In this document: positions 50,164-52,437 of the stretch, one piece after another
Layout: every line of letters starts with the position of its first letter
Numbering within the stretch: position 1 is the first letter of the stretch
Assembly (NCBI GenBank): GCA_021799435.1
Contig: JAJZAN010000013.1
Span: 1-52,437, forward strand
From: Bacillota bacterium
Lineage (GTDB): Bacteria > Bacillota > Sulfobacillia > Sulfobacillales > Sulfobacillaceae
Length of the DNA: 52,437 nucleotides
Direction of reading: 5' to 3'
Made by a program: the position numbers and the translations under genes
The notes under the pieces: generated by a model
What the model was told of the DNA's origin: nothing
Databases searched by the model: none
Seen by the model: only the letters and a program-made list of their open reading frames with translations

Positions 50164-51156
50164 ATGCCCATGGTGTCGCAGGAAGTTTGGCAGCCCTTGA
50201 CGCCCGAGGATCCGCGGTATCAATTTCTCCTTCGTTTAGATCCGACCTGCGCCAGTCTACCCGGTCATTGGGAAGTCAGAGGCGCTGAAGAGATTAACGA
50301 TGAGTGGTTGCAAGCCATTCCTGAACAGCCTGTTGGCCGTCTCTCCGGGCGGCTTCAAGCCCCACGGCCAGTGGTGATGCGGTTCGGAGATGTTGAAATT
50401 CGTTACCTGCCTCCAATGACGGCGGCTAGTGGCTTTCGCCGGTGGTGGACCGTTGCAGCTGGTCTTCTGCTGAAGTTCAAGGCGGTTGTGTTTGTCGGCT
50501 TGGTGATTCTCAATTTATTGGTGTATGGGTTGGCCTTTGGGTGGGGTTTTGCAGTCGGTTTGGTGGCCATTATTGCCATTCACGAGTTCGGTCATGTCGT
50601 GGCCAATCGTCACAAGGGAATTCGGGCCAGCATGCCGTACTTCATTCCCTTCTTAGGAGCTTTCATCCGTCTGCGCCAAGCGCCGAAGGACGCCGCGGAC
50701 GAGGCTTATATCGGCATCATGGGCCCGTTGTTTGGCATTACCGCGTCGCTTTTGGCGCTTGTCCTGGGGTTGGCAACCCATATCCTGCTGTTTCTGGCTG
50801 CGGCCGAGATGGGATTCGTGCTTCACGTCTTCAACCTGATGCCAGTCCTTCCCTTGGATGGCGGTCGAGCGGTGGGATTTTGGAAATGGCGGGTATGGAT
50901 TCCCGGGATGGCCGGGCTCTTGTTTGTCATGTTCTATAACCCATTGCAAAAATCGTTCTCCATTGATCCCTTTACGATTGTCATTCTCGGTCTGGTGGTA
51001 TATTCGCTGGTTCGCGAGCCCCGCAGCCGCTCTAATGCCTATCTGGCCATTCCAGCGCGGGCCCGAATCGAGTATACGGTTTTATGGGCCGTGGCCTTGG
51101 CTGTCAGTATCTTCGGGTATTGGCAGGTGGGGCACATCCTGCCCTATATCGGATAG
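50164..51156 (+). CDS. M50 family (site-2-protease-like) membrane metallopeptidase
   Basis: Zinc protease embedded in the cytoplasmic membrane, 330 residues. The zinc motif HEFGH lies at about residue 140 in AIIAIHEFGHVV. The third ligand is the Asp in LPLDGGRAVGF near residue 236. Five or six hydrophobic segments surround these. A soluble N-terminal part of about 95 residues precedes the first helix. GTGAGGAGG lies 8 nt before the first ATG. Such enzymes cut anti-sigma factors or pro-peptides; with a small secreted peptide gene next door, peptide maturation is one possibility, but only by position. It might equally be a housekeeping protein-quality protease. Confidence 0.85.
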   Translation: MPMVSQEVWQPLTPEDPRYQFLLRLDPTCASLPGHWEVRGAEEINDEWLQAIPEQPVGRLSGRLQAPRPVVMRFGDVEIRYLPPMTAASGFRRWWTVAAGLLLKFKAVVFVGLVILNLLVYGLAFGWGFAVGLVAIIAIHEFGHVVANRHKGIRASMPYFIPFLGAFIRLRQAPKDAADEAYIGIMGPLFGITASLLALVLGLATHILLFLAAAEMGFVLHVFNLMPVLPLDGGRAVGFWKWRVWIPGMAGLLFVMFYNPLQKSFSIDPFTIVILGLVVYSLVREPRSRSNAYLAIPARARIEYTVLWAVALAVSIFGYWQVGHILPYIG

Positions 51157-51240
51157 CTTGCCTAGGTCGACCCGCCATACTGCCGTGACAACCACATTGA
51201 TCAGAGAGCCATTCTTTCATGTGCCAGCATCGCGACTTAG

Positions 51241-51297
51241 ATCCTTTGTGCATCAGGCCCGCAGGACGGGTGCGGGCCTGTGTGATGCATAAAGGAT
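51241..51297. terminator. long stem-loop between M50 gene and small peptide gene
   Basis: Arms of 23 bp (ATCCTTTGTGCATCA plus GGCCCGCA on the left) pair with TGCGGGCC and TGATGCATAAAGGAT on the right, with one mismatch and a 4-base bulge. It starts 6 bp after the peptide stop on the minus strand and 84 bp after the M50 stop. No U-run follows on either side. Confidence 0.55.
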
Positions 51298-51303
51298 GTG
51301 AGT

Positions 51304-51444
51304 CTATGACTCCCAAGGCATTCCGGTGGCCGGTTGTACGAGAGTCGAGCCGGAGGCAGTATGGTAGGACGCATGATGCAAGGTCGACCCAGCCCCCACG
51401 AACAAAACGCCAGCCAGCACCAGAATCAACCAACGGCGCGTCAT
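51304..51444 (-). CDS. second small secreted peptide, putative signalling pro-peptide
   Basis: A 46-residue open frame with a strong site (GAAAGGAGG) 8 nt before the ATG. The start is basic (MTRRW), the hydrophobic core is LILVLAGVLFVGAG, and the rest is STLHHASYHTASG followed by STLVQPATGMPWES. Like the 53-aa peptide at 17261, it has LHH soon after the hydrophobic core, then AS, a P..T.G motif and a final Ser. It is divergent from a TPR protein gene 185 bp away. The shape suits a secreted pro-peptide. A chance frame is unlikely given the ribosome site, but no function is shown. Confidence 0.6.
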   Translation of the reverse strand: MTRRWLILVLAGVLFVGAGSTLHHASYHTASGSTLVQPATGMPWES

Positions 51445-51479
51445 GTCGGGCACCTCCTTTCTTGTGCTAACGCCAGGTT

Positions 51480-51534
51480 GTCAAATAATGGATGGTTTGT
51501 CAATTAGCGGCGGCAATATTTATCCATATTTGAC
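51480..51534. promoter_or_regulatory. operator-like inverted repeat between divergent peptide and TPR genes
   Basis: GTCAAATAATGGAT (51480-51493) and ATCCATATTTGAC (51522-51534) are inverted copies differing by one inserted A. A further TTGTCAA (51497-51503) lies between them. TTGACA (51530-51535) could be the -35 of the TPR gene, though no good -10 is seen. Confidence 0.45.
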
Positions 51535-51629
51535 AAAAATTCGGAGTTGAGAGAGATAGAGGCGTTCCTGACGGTGTACAATAAAGTCCTATAAATTGTC
51601 CAATTCTTCCAGCCAAGGAGGGAGACTCT

Positions 51630-52437
51630 ATGCGCATTGTCCCATGGGTACGCCGGGAACGACTCGGGGGTCCGTACCGCGTGTCATCCCCCGGTCTCCT
51701 ACGACGAGTCCTCACGCATCAAGCTGCCGGTCGTGTCAATCAAGCTTATCGGTTAGCCCGTTATATGTCGCGTCATGCGGTGTCGCGCGGCGACCAGCGC
51801 CGGGCAGTGGCTGCAGAAACCCTGATTGCCTCCCTGGCCCCCTTCTTGCGCGAGGGGGCCAGTCGGGAGCTTGACCACTTAGTCCAAGCCGCGACCAAGG
51901 CTGCTGCCGCCGAGGATTGGAGGACAGCCCTGGCTTGTACGGAAGCTATTGTTGATTTGCACCCTGACGACGTAAAGACCCGCGGACGAGCTCTCCGCAA
52001 CCGAGCCACGGCACTCACCATATTAGGGCGGTTCGCGGAGGCTGTGGCAGCCTATGACGCACTAATGCAGGACCGGCAGGTGTGGTCTCATATGGAGCGA
52101 TCCTATCAAGTCGGGTTTCAGTTGTCCCGCGCCGGCGTTGCGTGGTTTGTAGAACCGGTGGATGTCTCCCAGCTTGGCGACATACCGGGCCACATCGGAC
52201 GTGCTCCGGAAACATGGCGAACGTATTGGTGGATCATGGGCCACATTGCTTGGCGGGTCCAGCCCGGGCGGCTGGAGCCTATCCGACGCAGCAGCCTTCG
52301 AACCTTTGGACTGGACTGGGACCCGGACGTCGACCGCGCCCTGTGGGGACTGGATTTACTGGCGGGTGACAGCAGCAGTCGGCCGGGGTTGGAGCGGCGG
52401 GTTCGGTTTGCTCTGGAGGATCCTGCCACCCGTATGG
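51630..52437 (+). CDS. TPR-like repeat protein, 3' end outside the window
   Basis: The frame is open from the ATG at 51630 (AAGGAGGGA 6 nt upstream) to the window end, 269 residues visible. It is helical, with TPR-like pairs such as DWRTALACTEAIVDLHPDD and ALRNRATALTILGRFAEAVA. The N-terminus is Arg-rich (PWVRRERLGGPYR) and shows no clear helix-turn-helix. The gene is divergent from the second small secreted peptide, with an inverted repeat between them. A Rap-like or transcription-factor role bound to peptide sensing is an inference. The missing C-terminal part could hold a further domain. Confidence 0.7.
   Translation, partial: MRIVPWVRRERLGGPYRVSSPGLLRRVLTHQAAGRVNQAYRLARYMSRHAVSRGDQRRAVAAETLIASLAPFLREGASRELDHLVQAATKAAAAEDWRTALACTEAIVDLHPDDVKTRGRALRNRATALTILGRFAEAVAAYDALMQDRQVWSHMERSYQVGFQLSRAGVAWFVEPVDVSQLGDIPGHIGRAPETWRTYWWIMGHIAWRVQPGRLEPIRRSSLRTFGLDWDPDVDRALWGLDLLAGDSSSRPGLERRVRFALEDPATRM

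Overview
The window is 52.4 kb of a bacterial chromosome with a G+C content that looks to be in the high fifties. The gene set suggests a Gram-positive, acid-loving, sulfur-oxidising Firmicute of the Sulfobacillus type. The evidence is a secreted G1 acid peptidase, a sulfide:quinone oxidoreductase joined to a cytochrome bd operon, strong Shine-Dalgarno sites with many TTG/GTG starts, a T-box leader, and a Firmicute-type LexA box. The genus is my inference. No rRNA, complete insertion sequence, CRISPR array or prophage was seen.

Layout: 1-3.9 kb, MurJ-like flippase (5' end cut by the window), sulfotransferase, MFS transporter. 3.9-6.2 kb, ApbE flavin transferase and a haem-type ferric-reductase-like membrane protein whose reading frame is broken at a slippery TTT TAG site. 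6.3-9.2 kb, NDH-2-like dehydrogenase and panB-panE. 9.3-16.2 kb, a tightly overlapping leucine/branched-acid catabolic operon (acyl-CoA dehydrogenase, unknown 221-aa protein, biotin carrier, carboxyltransferase, HMG-CoA-lyase-like protein, crotonase) running into an ABC exporter pair. 16.3-18.7 kb, a secreted eqolisin acid protease, a tiny secreted peptide and an XRE-TPR regulator, laid out like the NprR-NprX-NprA quorum-sensing module of Bacillus. 19.1-23.7 kb, an SOS-box-controlled cassette (ImuB-like protein, DUF6504-like protein, 52-aa protein, DnaE2-type polymerase) that looks like a mutasome. 23.8-29.1 kb, a GAF-GGDEF cyclase, a secreted CAP-type protein and a membrane GTPase. 29.4-30.0 kb, seven tRNA genes. 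30.1-35.3 kb, serine biosynthesis under a T-box, divergent from proBA. 35.4-36.8 kb, an ammonium transporter. 37.2-45.3 kb, the minus-strand series cydD-cydC-cydB-cydA-sqr-DUF1641. 45.6-47.3 kb, two secreted or anchored proteins. 47.3-49.8 kb, an operon of beta-propeller, MoaD-like sulfur carrier and E1-like/rhodanese enzyme. 50.2-52.4 kb, an M50 membrane peptidase, a second tiny secreted peptide, and a TPR protein cut off by the window end.

Sulfide electrons taken by SQR can pass through quinol to the bd oxidase, which CydDC helps assemble. NDH-2 may feed the same quinone pool. The two small secreted peptides share an LHH...AS...P..T.G pattern and each lies beside a TPR gene. They and the SOS mutasome cassette are the most novel-looking parts of the window.
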